The notes below the pieces were generated by a model. The model worked only from the letters and a program-made list of their open reading frames with translations. It ran no database searches and was not told where the DNA came from. Positions 22,664 through 35,141 of a stretch of 64,000 nucleotides of DNA are shown here, piece by piece. The DNA is from Budorcas taxicolor. Lineage: Eukaryota > Chordata > Mammalia > Artiodactyla > Bovidae. Numbering within the stretch: the stretch's first letter is position 1; the number at the start of each line of letters is the position of its first letter. Both the position numbers and the translations under genes were made by a program. The stretch covers positions 51,456,001-51,520,000 of the forward strand of contig NC_068915.1 of the NCBI RefSeq assembly GCF_023091745.1, given 5' to 3'.

Positions 22664-23028
22664 AAACTACAATACCTGCAGCCAGAAAGGGCCCAATTTT
22701 TCCCCATGACTACACTTGACTGCATGAAGCACAAGTAACACTTAAAAAGTTGAATGAATTGGGCCAGGAAGTTTTGCCTCATCTGCCATATTCACCTGAA
22801 CCCTTGCTAACAGACTAACACTTGTACAAACATCAACTTTTTGCAGGGAAAAGTCTTCTATGACCAGAAGGATGCAGAAAATTCTTTCCAAGAGTTCATC
22901 TAATATGGAAGCATGGATTTTTATGCTACAGGAATAACAAACTTACTTGTCATTGGCAAAATGTGTTGATTGTAATGATTCCTATTTTGATTAATAAGAT
23001 ATATTTGAGCCTAGTTATAATGACTTAA

Positions 23029-23313
23029 TGGAGAAGGCAATGGCACCCCACTCCAGTACTCTTGCCTGGAAAATCCCATGGACAGGGGAGCCTGGTGGGC
23101 TGCAGTCCATGGGGTCGCTAAGAGTCGGACACGACTGATCAACTTCATTTTCACTTTTCACTTTCATGCATTGGAGAAGGAAATGGCAACCCACTCCAGT
23201 GTTCTTGCCTGGAGAATCCCAGGGATGGGGGAGCCTGGTGGGCTGCCATCTATGGGGTCACACAGAGTTGGGCACGACTGAAGCAGCTTAGCAGCAGCAG
23301 CAGCAGCAGCAGG
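23029..23313 (+). mobile_element. Bov-A2 SINE, complete dimer
   Basis: Two BovB-tail monomers ('ggagaaggcaatggcacccc' and 'ggagaaggaaatggcaaccc') are joined by a 'cattttcacttttcactttc' linker and end in (cag)n. A perfect 12 bp TSD, ataatgacttaa, lies at 23017-23028 and 23314-23325. Both copies lie in mariner sequence, so the SINE is younger than the mariner. Confidence 0.95.
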
Positions 23314-23366
23314 ATAATGACTTAAAATTCATGGTCTGAAACTGCAATTACCTTTGTATCAACCTA

Positions 23367-24536
23367 ATAAATAATACCATCATTTTATTTGTAAATTTCC
23401 CCCACTTTTGGAGGAGCAGAAGTCATATGTCTTGATAGCAGCTCCCTCAGCCAAGTCTTCACCTTTGATGCAAGCATATGAAATGACCCAGCCAATCAGA
23501 TACTCCCAGTCAACCTGTTTATTTAATAGCTAATGATACAAGAACAAAGATGTTGGACAATTCATTGTAGTGGTAGGTGGAAGTGATATTAAAATTATCA
23601 AGAGTTCCTTGCAAAATGGTGCTGTCAAGTACTGGCAGCATCTACAGTGTAAGCTGTGATATGTGGTACCCAGCAGTGACAATGGTGATTCTCAGCACAT
23701 GGTTCTCCCTGGGCTGATTTGTGCTGGAGGGTTACCTTCCTAGCGATGTTCTACCTCTACCCAATTTCCCTAGTCTTGTTTTCTACCATTTCTATTAATG
23801 TTCTAAACTACCATAAATCCTTCTAAAAATAATTTCTTTTTAATGATCAAAGATGAATACTTAAACCTAATAATCTGACTGATGTCACTCTCACAGTGTG
23901 ACTGCTGCCACAAAGTGCTTAATGTGCAATTTGATTGACTTGCAGCATAGATCTCACACAGAGTTTATACAAATGCTTAATCCCATTCAAAATTTCCTAT
24001 CTGGCCCTCTTCATACTGATTCTCATATGATGTAACATGTGATAGTGATACATAAAGGCACCCCCATTTATATCATTTACTTTGTGGTATCACTGGGGGA
24101 AGAGTCAAGTACACAATGGGGATTGTGCAGGTAAGAAAGTTGAATGAAAGCCATCACAAATAAAAAAGTCAATTGGATCTTCAACCTGACAGATCAGAGT
24201 GCTTAAAGAACACAACATGTAACAGTAAATCACTGGAGATAAGATTGGCAAAGGGATTACCAAGGGTTAGATCAGGAGGAAGAGTTCATTAGACTATGAA
24301 ATTTAGGTTTAACCCTGTTGACCAATGCTTCCTAAAACGTAATTGCCCATAAATCTTCAACAACTATAAAACAATTTTTTTAATAAAAAGTCATTAAATC
24401 TCAACTCTGGTGATTAAGGTTTAATTACAATTATGGGCAGAAATATGCATTTAAATTAAGCACCTTGAATAATTTGAAATAACTAGTCTAGTAACACTTT
24501 TTGAGAAACATCACTTAATTTTTATGACAAATCACT
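23367..24536. other. Unassigned sequence
   Basis: No gene or recognisable repeat. Confidence 0.45.
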
Positions 24537-24960
24537 GAATCCATTCATTTATTCAGTTATTCAACAAACTTTATTAAAATCCTAGTATGATTCTAAGCAT
24601 TGGGGATATGGTGGTTAATGTCTTAGGCAGATATCAGCTCTTGAATGGCTTACATTATTGTATGTTATGTGTAATGGCAGTTGAAGGAGGAGAGAAACAA
24701 TAAATAAATTAAAATGCTAGATGTTTATACTTTATATAATATTAAAGCAAAGTATGTGAACTCAGATGGTGGACTTAACATTTAATGGTTATTCAGTAAA
24801 GAGTATCTTTATCAGAAGATATTTGAGAAAGGATAGTACGTGCAGATGGAGGGAAATCACAATATGTTGTAGAGAAGAGCAACTACGAGTGCCAGGAATT
24901 TGGAAAATATTTGGTGCATTTGAAGAATGGCAAAAAAGACTGGTATGGCTCAGGGGAGAC
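24537..24960 (-). repeat. L2-like LINE remnant (tentative)
   Basis: 'ttcatttattcagttattca', 'ttggggatatggtggttaat' and 'gaaacaataaataaatt' follow the order of the antisense 3' end of an ancient L2 element. Then come weaker matches ('gtgcatttgaagaatggcaa', 'actggtatggctcaggg'). Very diverged. The frame at 24766-25038 lies mostly in this remnant and is not a gene. Confidence 0.5.
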
Positions 24961-25671
24961 AAAAACATTTGCCATCCTGGCATGAGATCTGTCAGCATTC
25001 CTTGGGACTACTGGGGCATTTTACCTTTTTCTAATTGAGATGTGAAATTATCGGAAGATCTCAAACCCAGACTTGATCCTACTGTCATGACAAGAGATCA
25101 GGGACACTCCCTACATATGCCATATGATGCTCAAATGAAGGGTGTGATTTGAGGAGATGAACACAGTCTTTCAGGGTATGAGAGAGAAGGAGAATTTATG
25201 GATACAGAAAAGTGGGTTGATAGAATTAATGAGATCACATGGAAATGTTCTCCTGAATTCTTCCCTTTTTTGAGTAAAATAGAAAACAGCATTACTACTA
25301 TCTCAAATTTTAATTGAGAGGGACAAATGAGTACATGGATTAGGAGCACGCAGTCAACTTGGGAAACAAGAAGGAGAGTTTGGCATTTGAAATCATGAAT
25401 GTCAAATGGGACCAGGTAGCAAGCTTTTGAATCTCCCCTGCAAACTCAAATTCTGCTCTACAGGAACAGAATAAGAAAAGATCTCAATTTTACCAGAATG
25501 TTTTTTTTCAGGTGAGGTAAATGATGGGAGAAAGGTACAAGGGAGCTGGAAAGACATAAAAATTACTGAATTTAATAAGTCATTAAATCTTTTAAACTAA
25601 GTGTACAAGAAGGTAAGGGCATTATAGGCTGAGTGATAGAGAAAATAAAACAGTATCTACATACTGTAAAT
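24961..25671. other. Unassigned sequence
   Basis: No gene or recognisable repeat. There is a T run at 25501-25508. Confidence 0.45.
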
Positions 25672-26700
25672 TATTGTTCAGTCACTAAGTTGTGTCCTAC
25701 TCTTCCTGACTACATGGACTACTGCAGCATGCCAGGCTCCTCTGTCTTCCACTGTCTCCCAGAGTTTGCTCAAATGGATGTCCATTGATGCTACTTAACC
25801 ATCTCATCCTCTGTCGTCACCTTCTCCTCCTGCCCTCAATCTTTCATAGCAATACAGTCTTTTCCAATGAATCAGCTCTTTGTATCAAGAGGCCAAACTC
25901 TGGGAGCTTCAACTTCAGCATCAGTCCTTTCAGTGAATATTCAGAGTTGATTTCCTTTAGGACTGACTGGTTTGTTCTCCTTGTAGTCCAAAGGACTCTC
26001 AAGAGTCTTCTCCAGCACCACAATTCAAGAGAATCAGTTACTTAGTGCTCAGCCTTCTTTATGGTCCGATGTAAATTGTACATGACTCTTAGAAAAATCA
26101 TAGCTTTAATGAACCTTTGTTGGCAAAGTGATGCCTCTGCTTTTCAATATAATGTCGAGGTTTGTCATAACTTTCCTTCCAAGAAACAGGTGCCTTTTAA
26201 TTTCATTGTTGTAGTCTCCCTTCATAGTGATTTTGGAGTCTGAGAAAATGCCCATGTCCAATCCTGCCATCTCTTGCTTGAATACATCCAATTTACATTG
26301 ATTCATGGACCTGACATTCCAGATTCCTATACAATATTGTCCTTTACAGCATCAGACTTTATTTTCGCCACCAGATACATCCACAACTAAGCATCATTTC
26401 CACTTTGGCCTAAGAGCTTCATTTTTTCTGGAGTGTAACTGCCCTCTGCTCTTACCTAGCAGCATATTGGACACCTTCTGACCTGGAGGTCTCATTTTAG
26501 GGTGTCATATCTTTTTGCTTTTTCATACTGTTCCTGGGGTTCTAACAGCAAGAATACTGGAGTGGGTTGCCATTTCCTTCTCCAATGGATCATGTTTTGT
26601 CAGAACACTTCACTATGACCAATGAGTCTTGGGTGGCCCTGCATGGCATGGCTTATAGCTTCATTGAGTTATGAAAACCCCTTTGTCACAACAAGGCTGT
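25672..26700 (-). mobile_element. BovB LINE with large internal deletion
   Basis: On the minus strand the 5' UTR and endonuclease start (26247-26700) join directly to the RT C-terminal third and 3' tail (25672-26246). About 2 kb of coding sequence is missing. The leader blocks 'ggttctaacagcaagaatac' and 'tcttgggtggccctgcatgg' are recognisable at the 5' end. The copy is old. The short match atactgt on both sides is too weak to call a TSD. Confidence 0.85.
26106..26306 (-). pseudogene. In-frame fusion of BovB EN start and RT tail
   Basis: A 66-codon frame. Residues 1-21 ('MNQCKLDVFKQEMAGLDMGI') match the start of the endonuclease domain. From residue 22 ('SDSKITMKGDYNNEIKRHLF') it matches RT downstream of the catalytic box. 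The deletion joins the two parts without a frame change. No catalytic residue of either domain remains, and the frame is short. No function is inferred. Confidence 0.75.
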
Positions 26701-27078
26701 GATTCATGAATGGATACTGTCAGGACAGGTGAATAAAATCATTGTAGAATTTATGATTCTAGAAATATCAAACTGAAAGTTTTGATGGTTGGCTTAAGAT
26801 CCTAATGCTAAATATTAAATTGTGAATGTATTTCAGTTACTATGAATGTAAAAGACTAAGATATAACTATAGAAATTTGGGAAAGATATAGAGTAGAGAT
26901 AGAATCATAGGAGGAAGATGACAAGTTAGGGAATGGCCAGGGCAATTGTGAAATCATCTATGTGGGTAATGCAATCACCAAGAATTACCAAGAATAATGA
27001 CAGGTTTAATATTCAAGAATGAGACATTGAGTCAGAAACAAAATCTTCATGGAATGAGGCAGAATGATCCAAGTCAGT

Positions 27079-28284
27079 CAGTTCAGTTCAGTGCAGTTGC
27101 TCAATTATGCCTGACTCTTTGTAATTCTATGGACTGAAGCACACTAGGCCTCCCTGTCCATTACCAACTACCAGAGATTGCTCAAACTCATGTCCATAGA
27201 GTCGGTGATGCCATTCAACTATCTCATCCTCTGTCATCCCCTTCTCCTGCTTTCAATCTTTCCCAGCGTCGGGGTCTTTTCCAATGAGTCAGTTCTTTGC
27301 ATCAGGTGGCCAAAGTATTGAGCTTCACCGTCAGCATCAGTCCTTCAAATGAATACTCAGAACTGATTTCCTTTAGGATTGACTGGTTTGATCTCCTTGC
27401 TGTCCAAGGAATGCTCAAGAGTCTTCTCTACCACCACAGTTCAAAATCATCAATTCTTCAGCACTCAGTTTTCTTGATGGTCCAACTCTCATATCCATAC
27501 ACGACTACTGGAAAAAACATAGCTTTGACAAGATGGACCTTTGTTGGCAAAGCAATGTCTCTGCTTTTTAAAATGCTTTCTAGGTTTGTCATAGCTTTTC
27601 TTCCAAGGAGCAAGCATCTTTTAATTTCATGACTGCAATCACCATCTGCAGTGATTTTGGAGCCCAAGAAAATAAAGTCCGTCACTGTTTTCTTTGTTTC
27701 CCCATCTATTTGCCAAGAAGTGATGAAACCGCAGGCTATGATCTACTTTTTTTGAATATTGAGTTTTAAGCCAGCTTTTTCACTTTCATCAAGAGGTTCT
27801 TTAGTTCTTCTTCACTTTCGGCCATAACAGTGGTATCATCTGCATTGTCTGAGGTTATTGAAATTTCTCCTGGCAATTTGGATTCCAGCTTGTGCTTCAT
27901 CCAACCAGCATTTTGTGCGAAGTACTCTGTGTATAAGTTAAATAAGCGGGGTGACAATATATGGCATTGATATACTCCTTTCCCAACTTGGAATCAGTCC
28001 ATTGTTCCATGTCTATTTTTAACTGTTGCTTCTTGAGCTGCATACAGATTTCTCAGGAGGCAGGTAAGGTGGTCTGGTATTCCCATCTCTGTAAGAATTT
28101 CCCACATTTTTTTGTGATCCACACAGTCAAAGGTTTTGGCATAGTCAGTGAAGCAGAAATAGATATTTTTTCTGGAATTCTCTTGCTTTTTCTATGACCC
28201 AATGGATGTTGACAATTTGATCTCTGCTTCTACTACCTTTTCTAAATCCATCTTGAACACCTGGAAGTTCTCGATTCTCATACA
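27079..28284 (-). mobile_element. BovB LINE, 5'-truncated, 1.2 kb
   Basis: The antisense tail at the left is followed by RT up to the 'CVQDGFRKG' region. An imperfect 13 bp flank match, gatc(c/a)aagtc(a/t)gt at 27066-27078 and 28285-28297, is probably the TSD. RT pieces are visible at 27458-27685 and 27766-27957. The catalytic box near 27840 is degraded to 'NADDTTVM' with surrounding indels. Confidence 0.87.
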
Positions 28285-28501
28285 GATCAAAGTCTGTAGA
28301 CAATAGCAATATGGAAATATCCATATTGCAAAGGAAATAACCTATGCAAGCTTCATATAATCCTATTATTTTTTTAATTATAAAATGTTACTGCTTTTGA
28401 ACATGAAAAATTAAATGCCTTCCAAAAATTTGTTCTGGCTTCTAAAGTGAGAACAAATTTATCTAGGGGTGTGTTTGGTACCACATTCATAAGGGAAGGG
28501 T
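28285..28501. other. Short unassigned spacer between two BovB copies
   Basis: No feature is seen other than the flanking duplications of the neighbouring insertions. Confidence 0.5.
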
Positions 28502-28513
28502 AAGAGTTGAACA

Positions 28514-29159
28514 CTTTATGGGAAATAGATGACGAAACTGTGGAAACAGTGTCAGACTTTATTGTTTTGGGCTCCAAAATCACTGCAGATGGTGACTGCA
28601 GCCATGAAATTAAAAGATGCATAGTCCTTGAAAGAAAAGTTATGACCAACCTAGATAGCATATTCAAAAGCACAGACATTACTTTGCCAACAAAGGTCCA
28701 TCTAGTCAAGGCTATGGTTTATCCAGTGGTCATGTATACATGTGAGAGTTGGACTGTGAAGAAAGCTGAGCACTGAAGAATTGATGCGTTTGAACTGTGG
28801 TGTTGGAAAAGACTCTTGAGAGTCCCTTGGACTGCAAGGAGATCCAAGCAGTCCATTCTGAAGGAGATCAGCCCTGTGTGTTCTTTGGAAGGAATGATGC
28901 TAAAGCTGAAATTCCAGTACTTTGGCCACCCCATGTGAAGAGTTGACTCATTGGAAAAGATTCTAATGATGGGAGGAATTGGGGGCAGGAGGAGAAGGGG
29001 ACAACAGACGATGAGATGGCTGGATGGCATCACTGACTCAATGGACATGAGTCTGAGTGAACTCCGGGAGTTGGTGATGGACAAGGAGGGCTGGCCCACT
29101 GTAATTCATGGCATCGCAAAGAGTTGGACACGACTAAGCGACTGAACTGAACTGAACTG
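28514..29159 (+). mobile_element. BovB LINE, 5'-truncated, 0.65 kb
   Basis: A sense copy covering RT from the 'WEIDDETVETVSDF' region to the 'gaactgaactga' tail. A perfect 12 bp TSD, aagagttgaaca, lies at 28502-28513 and 29160-29171. Frame 28507-28776 (RT) ends at a stop within 'KKAEH'. Frame 28951-29145 holds the C-terminus. Confidence 0.93.
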
Positions 29160-29171
29160 AAGAGTTGAACA

Positions 29172-31010
29172 TGTTAATGGTCTTTAGAATTTAATGGAAG
29201 CAACTGTTTATGGGATAATTTCTACACTTATGGCTTGGTTTTCCTTGAAGAAATTTATCATTATTGTTTCTCTAAGGATTAAGAGTTTCAGTAGAGACAG
29301 GCATTTAGCTGGAAAGTTAATAGAGAGGGAAAAGAGAAAGGAAATGGTGGACAAATAGAGAATGAGGGAAAAAAGAATGATTATAAAGATAATTAAAAGA
29401 AAGATGAACTAAAGAAGTAGGAAGGAAGAGAAGAGAAAGAAACATGGTGAAGTTAGATAGGTAAGCCCTGGAGAGTATGAAGGAAATAGAAGAGATGTTT
29501 CCCACAGGTTATTAAGCAAAAATTGAAATAAAATACAGAGGGAAGAGAAAAAGGGTTAATTATTATTCAATACTTTAGAAAAATAATTTTTTGAGGTGGA
29601 ATTATCTGAACTGTAAGCTGTAAGAAACAGAAGAAAAGTGGTGCTCAGCATGTGTATGATGCCAGGACAGGCACACCGTGGGAAAGGATCATTCAGTTGA
29701 CAGCTTCCCACTCCTGGCATCAGATTGCACAGCCAGCCTAGGACAGTTTAATTGACACTGTTTATGCCAGGATGTGGCAGAGTGACACTGCACTAAGCTG
29801 AGAGAGGGAGACCATTGAGATTTGATTGTGAGGGATTGCCACAAATCAGGCTTTTATAACTTTATGAAATGGTTCATGTGGCTTAAATCTTAATGTTCTT
29901 TTTCATTAGCATCAATAAGAGTTTAAAATGGAACAAAATTAAAAGAACATATATGACAAAAATTTCTCTAAAGCCATGTATTCTCTAACATTTTCAGAGT
30001 TTCTACTTTACCACAATCTGTCATTGAAAACACAGCATGATTCTTTTTAAAATTCAGTATGATATATGACAAAAATTTTACAGAGAAGTATCATACTTGT
30101 TTATGACTTTGTGTTTTAAATATATTTTAAATTTTTTTTGACGTCTTTCACATGTGTAAGGTTTACATGCATGAATCACATAAGCAGAGGGGAAATGCAT
30201 TGAAAACTCATGCTAAATATGCAAGAAATAATGGTTATAATTTTGGGGTAAACGATCCCTAACATGATTAAGCCTAAAATACTTTAGAAAAAGAACAATT
30301 GAACCACAGAAGAATCACTTTAGAAACTTATCAACCAGGATATTTGTATGCAAGCTCCAAAAAAACAACTTCAGCTTACCCAAGCAAAAAAGAGGATTGG
30401 GGCAGTTAATAAAGCCAGAAGACAGAAGAGTATATGCTTTGGGTGGCCTGCATTATATCTCCTGGGCTAGTCTGTGAATGTGTCACAGCTGTGCATGACA
30501 GTGTCCCACCTGAAGCTAGTACTCCACAAGTGTCTTTATTTTTTCTGCCTCAAGGCTTTCTCTGAAGCCTCTGGGGCCTGTTCTGCCTGCAGGTGTAGCC
30601 TAAGTGGGCAGGGAAATAAATGGCCTTCCGGGCAGCCCTCATACAATAGGGAATCATTGCAGAGGGTGACCATCCAAGTCTTCAGACATACCTGTGTCTA
30701 AGGTATCCTCCATACTTCCCTAGCACCCATGCCTATGCCTAATTCAGAGACATAGATTAATCTTACTTTTTCATCCCTGCTGTATGCATTCATTCAAATT
30801 ATCATTTCAAGCTCTGCTTTTGGAGGAGCCCCAAATTAAGATAATAGGAAATAGGAAAGTGCTGATGTCTTTAGAAGTAAGGTGTGTTCTTCAGAATATT
30901 ATCACAGATTCAACTATTGTCATCCTTGAGTCACCATTCTAATTGTCCAAGGAGTGTAATTTTGCTTTAGCTTGATGCATGGATCTACTGACTGACTGGC
31001 AGAGGGCTGT
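29172..31010. other. Unassigned sequence with a purine-rich tract
   Basis: A GA-rich patch spans about 29320-29460. The rest shows no gene or recognisable repeat. Frames at 29317-29505 and 30474-30701 have no family resemblance. Confidence 0.45.
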
Positions 31011-31395
31011 ATTACTTGCTCATTGCCACTGTAACAAATTACCATAATCTAGTGGCTTAAAACAAGCCATGTTTATTACCTTATACTTTGGAGGTCAGAA
31101 GTTGGAAATGAGGTTTACAGAGTTAAAATGAAGGTGAGAACAAGGCTGCATTCATTCTGTAGATTCCAGAAGAGAATTATTTCATAGACTTTTCTAGTTT
31201 CTAGAGACCAACTGTGTTCATGAACCCCACTTTCACTTTCAAAGCATGTCTGTAACTTCTGCTTCCATCATGATATCACCTTTTCTGATTCTGACCCTTT
31301 TAAGTTCATACATGGTTACATTGGCTGATTCAAATAAATGATGACTTCCCCATCACCAATGCTTAATCATATCTATCAGGTACCATTGCTAAGCA
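31011..31395 (-). repeat. MaLR-like LTR, diverged
   Basis: 'actgtaacaaattaccataa' and 'gtggcttaaaacaa' are the antisense of the conserved 3' part of MaLR-class LTRs, followed by 'ggaggtcagaagttgg' and 'gcattcattctgtagattcc'. An isolated and heavily mutated LTR with no adjoining internal region. Confidence 0.6.
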
Positions 31396-31525
31396 AAGTG
31401 ACATATGTTTGGGTCCTGGTGTTGTAGACAAGGACATCTTTGAGGGGTATATTATTTTGTGTACAAGAGTTCAGCACCCCAACAGTGACAACAGATATGA
31501 GGAAGATATCTCTCCCAGAATAAAT

Positions 31526-31666
31526 GTGTTGTTGTTTGGTCACTCAGTTATGTCCAACTCTTTGCGACCCCATAGACTTCAGTATACCAAGCTTCCTTAG
31601 TCCTTTACTATCTCCTGGAACTTGCTGAAACTCATGTCCACTGAATCAATGATGCTATCCAACCAT
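31526..31666 (-). mobile_element. BovB LINE 3' fragment
   Basis: The antisense tail ('gtcactcagttatgtccaac') and the 'MDMSLSKLQE'-type region only ('gaaactcatgtccactgaat'). Old and truncated. Confidence 0.8.
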
Positions 31667-32217
31667 AGGGTGCTGACAAAAGGGTAGCAGAAATCACAAG
31701 TAATAAATACCACTTCAAGAAAAATTACCATTTATATGTGATCAATTTTCCCCAACCATTATTTTGAAATCACTAATTAATAGTCTACCATGTCTCAGAT
31801 ATTCAGCTGGGCCCTAGATTACTCCCTCCCTCTAAATATATTGTAGCATATGTGTTAAAAAAATAGAAAAAGATCAAGTTTCAAAAACGCATCATCTTTG
31901 TCTAATGGTACACTGGAGTTTGTACTGGATAACTTAAGTAGAAATCCCAGCATCCAGATATAGATTTCTTCTCAAATTTAACAAATCCTAAGCACACAAG
32001 ACCCCTGCAAACAACACTCACATGGTAGTATACACACACACACATTCTTCTATATGTGAGTATCTGAAAGCAATCAGCTTTTGACTGAGAATTATTGAAA
32101 AGTATTCTCTAGAAGAAATATCTGTCATGACTGTTGAACTGCCTCCTTTTGTAACATCTTACATTGTTTCTTCTGCAACTTCAGAAACCCTTTCAGTAGA
32201 ATATATCTACTGTATTT
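31667..32217. other. Unassigned sequence
   Basis: A short CA run ('tacacacacacaca') ends near 32044. Nothing else is recognised. Confidence 0.45.
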
Positions 32218-32575
32218 GTTATGGACTGAATATCTGTGTCTCTCCTTCAAATTCAAATGTTGAAACTCTAATCCCAATATGAAGGTCTTAGGAGGTGGGG
32301 CTTTGGGGAGGTAATTAGATTTTGGTGGAGCCTTCATGAATGGGATTAGGGCCCTTATAAACAGGATTCCAAATGGTTTCCTTGCTCTCTTTTCACCAGG
32401 TAGGATAACAAGCAAACAACCCAAAGGAGGGTCCACTCCAGAAACCCAAGCTGGTACCCAGCCCCAGAGCTGGGAAAAATGAATGTCTATTATTTATTAT
32501 TTATTATTTATAAGCCACCTAGTCTATGATACTTTGTTATGGCAGTTTGAACTAGCAAAGACAGTAGTCAGCTGA
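32218..32575 (+). repeat. MLT1/MaLR-type LTR, diverged
   Basis: The start 'gttatggactgaatatctgt' is followed by 'caaatgttgaaactctaatc', 'ggtggggctttggggagg' and 'gggcccttataaacag', and the end is 'aagccacctagtctatgata' with 'ttgttatggcag'. This is the conserved order of an MLT1-type LTR. A (tattatt)n run at about 32488-32512 replaces the usual A-rich stretch. No internal viral-type coding region adjoins it. Confidence 0.75.
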
Positions 32576-34978
32576 ACCAGCAAGAAAATTCTATTTTATT
32601 TAACCTACTATAACAGTGTGCTGTCTCCCACCCCCAGCCCCATCCCGCCACAGACACCTTTAGCTGAAAGGCCATTTTCCGTCCCTACCTCCTTTCACAT
32701 TTGCTTGGTAAGGATATTTTAATTTTTAAATATATAATTCATAAATGTGGCCTCCTATTTGGCTTATTGCTTGTCTCCACAAAGAAAAAAAGTATTCTAT
32801 CTTCACATAACCCACATGATATAATTAATCACATGCATATGTTTATTGCATATTACAACCCTTTTTAAACATATACAACTTTTACTGATGAGTTCTCTGA
32901 GATCAAGATCTAAAACACTGGCAAAATATAGCTGTAATAATGATTTTAATAGATTTTACTGATATGAATTTAATTCAAGTGAAAGATAAAATGTAGTCAG
33001 ATTATAGAACATTTAGGAATTAGCTTTTTTTAAGTGGCAAAGAGTGATTGGAGAGAGTTATAATTCCAAAAATATTAGCCTGCAAGTGGTATAAATTGAG
33101 GAAAAAATAAAAACTTGAGTTTGAAGTAAGAATCTAGTATAAGTTAGGTGAAGAGAAGTAAGAGAATTAGCACTATGGCTCTGAGAATGAGATATTGGTA
33201 ACTTTGAAATCATCTTTCCAATTAAACTTTTATGAACTGTAATTATTCTGAAAATATTTGCTTAGCTCAACTTGTTTAAGAAAAGTTGTGTTCCAACATA
33301 TGGGGGAAGAGAAAAATGTTCTCCAGATGTTACTCCGCACAGCAGCAACAAAAGAATCTTTCCGCTGTTACTATGTTTAATTTTTGTTCCTAGGACTCCA
33401 ATTACATCTCAAGTTGTTTAATTTAGTCTCATCTTATGAATTTACTTTAAAGTTTATTTTGAGAGTTCTCTAGGTGGTCTCATGCAGTCTTTTGTAGCTA
33501 ATGAGTGATAACAAATCATTTGTTTTTATAGAAGACAGGAGAGTTTTTCAAGATATCATTAGTCTGGTGAAGGTATCAGATTTTGATTATTGGATTCTAC
33601 TTGATCCTTGTCTTTGTTACCATGGAGATAGGAAAAATATTTTGATTGGCTAGAGAAGTATGTGGGAGTAGAACATAGTCTCTTTCCAATTTTGGTCTTC
33701 AGCCTAAAAATAATAGGAATAGTTCTTAGCTATTCTGTCATATCTCATTTTTAATACTCTTCACTAAAATAAATGAATTCCTTTTTACATCATCTCTGGT
33801 GCATTTCCTGTATTTCAAAAATCACATTTGTTTTATTTATCTCTACTATATATGTGTATAATTTAATGAACTATTGACTAAAGTAGTGGTAGAAAAGAAA
33901 ATGTACGCCTTAAGTTTAAACTTAGAAACAATACTCTTTCTAAAACTAAGATGGATTGTATTTTGAAATTTATATAAATTACTACTGTTATGACTGAGTT
34001 TTTTTAATGGATATGTGTTTTCCACAATTTTGGCAATACATTTGTTTGTTAGTTAGATTAACTCCTGCTCATTTCTCTCACATGAAACATGAATTAGTAA
34101 ATATACAAGATATCAAGCAATTTGTAAAATCACCATTTCACAAAACCTACAAAAAATTGGTTGATGACAGAATCATGAATTGATATTAAACATTGAACTG
34201 AAGATTACTGAACAGATTATTTACATAACTTCAAGTTATCATCTCATAGATTATTCATTCATTGCAAAGGGAAATTGTATATTTTTACAATATAACAATC
34301 AGGCAGATACAACTTTAATTAAGTGATGAAACAACATCACCAACAATGAAACAAATTAACATTGCATGCCTCAGGGTGTGATACACTGAGAATAACACAA
34401 CATCACCTATAAGATATTCTTGTAAAAACAAAGTTAAGAACCTGAATCTAATCAAAAGGAAATAATCAAGCAAACCTAACTGAAGGGTGTTCTATAAAAC
34501 AAATGATGTGGAACTTCAAAAAAATATGGCAATGCTATGAAAGAAATTAAATAAACAGATAAATCAAGCTGGTAGACTATTGTAGTTTAAAGATATTTAA
34601 AAGATGTGGCACAAAGAAACATGGTGAAAAAACATTATGTGGCTAACTGGGGTCTTAGAATTTTGACTTAAGAGGATAACTACATTGGTTCAATTTTCTA
34701 TTTTTTAAGCATAGCCAGTCTGGTCAGAAGTGAGTGTGGAAATTATGATAAATGCAAATGGACCTTCTCTTGACCTTACATGTATTTTTAGTGACTAACT
34801 TACCTTTAACTTCTTTTCAAATTCTACATGAATTATATAGATAATTATAACCTAATATCTTCCTTTCATTTTCCAACACACTGAAGTTTAGTTTCCAATG
34901 CTACCACTTCATGAAACTTCTCCTGCCATTCATCATAAATAACATGGAATTATTTCAGTGGTTCTCATTTCCTTCTTC
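32576..34978. other. Long AT-rich unique stretch
   Basis: About 2.4 kb without a recognisable repeat or gene. Confidence 0.45.
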
Positions 34979-34988
34979 AACATTTAAC

Positions 34989-35131
34989 TGTTAAGTCATT
35001 TCAGTCGTGTCTGACTCTGTGCGACCCCATAGACGGCAGCCCACCAGGCTTCCCCGACCCTGGGATTCTCCAGGCAAGAATACCGGAGTGGGTTGCCATT
35101 TCCTTCTCCAATGCATGAAAGTGAAAAGTTT
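34989..35131 (-). mobile_element. Bov-A monomer SINE
   Basis: Antisense tail-derived monomer ('cagtcgtgtctgactctgtg' to 'tccttctccaatgcatgaaa'). A 10 bp TSD, aacatttaac, lies at 34979-34988 and 35132-35141. Close to the family form, so relatively recent. Confidence 0.92.
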
Positions 35132-35141
35132 AACATTTAAC

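Larger units (their letters stand above)
22036..23366 (+). mobile_element. Mariner DNA transposon remnant
   Basis: Broken frames show the mariner transposase order: a start equivalent to 'GFRAAETT..NISNAFDPGT', then 'DEEHSGWPS', a region after 'SSLI', the first catalytic-aspartate box as 'TCDEK' followed by a stop near 22453, 'VTAWWSAAHLIHYSF', a degraded second aspartate box near 22708, 'KLNELGQEVLPHLPYSPEP' and 'FQEFI'. A terminal inverted repeat-like end follows at about 23337-23366 ('actgcaattacctttgtatc' to 'aaccta'). The 5' terminal repeat was not found. Many stops and indels show that it is long dead. A SINE at 23029-23313 splits it. Confidence 0.85.

Noticed and set aside
24766..25038. 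90-codon plus-strand frame rich in charged and aromatic residues
   Set aside because: It lies largely within an L2-like remnant and matches no known protein. The length is within chance expectation for this amount of DNA.
32125..32436. 103-codon minus-strand frame
   Set aside because: It is the antisense of an MLT1-type LTR, not a gene.
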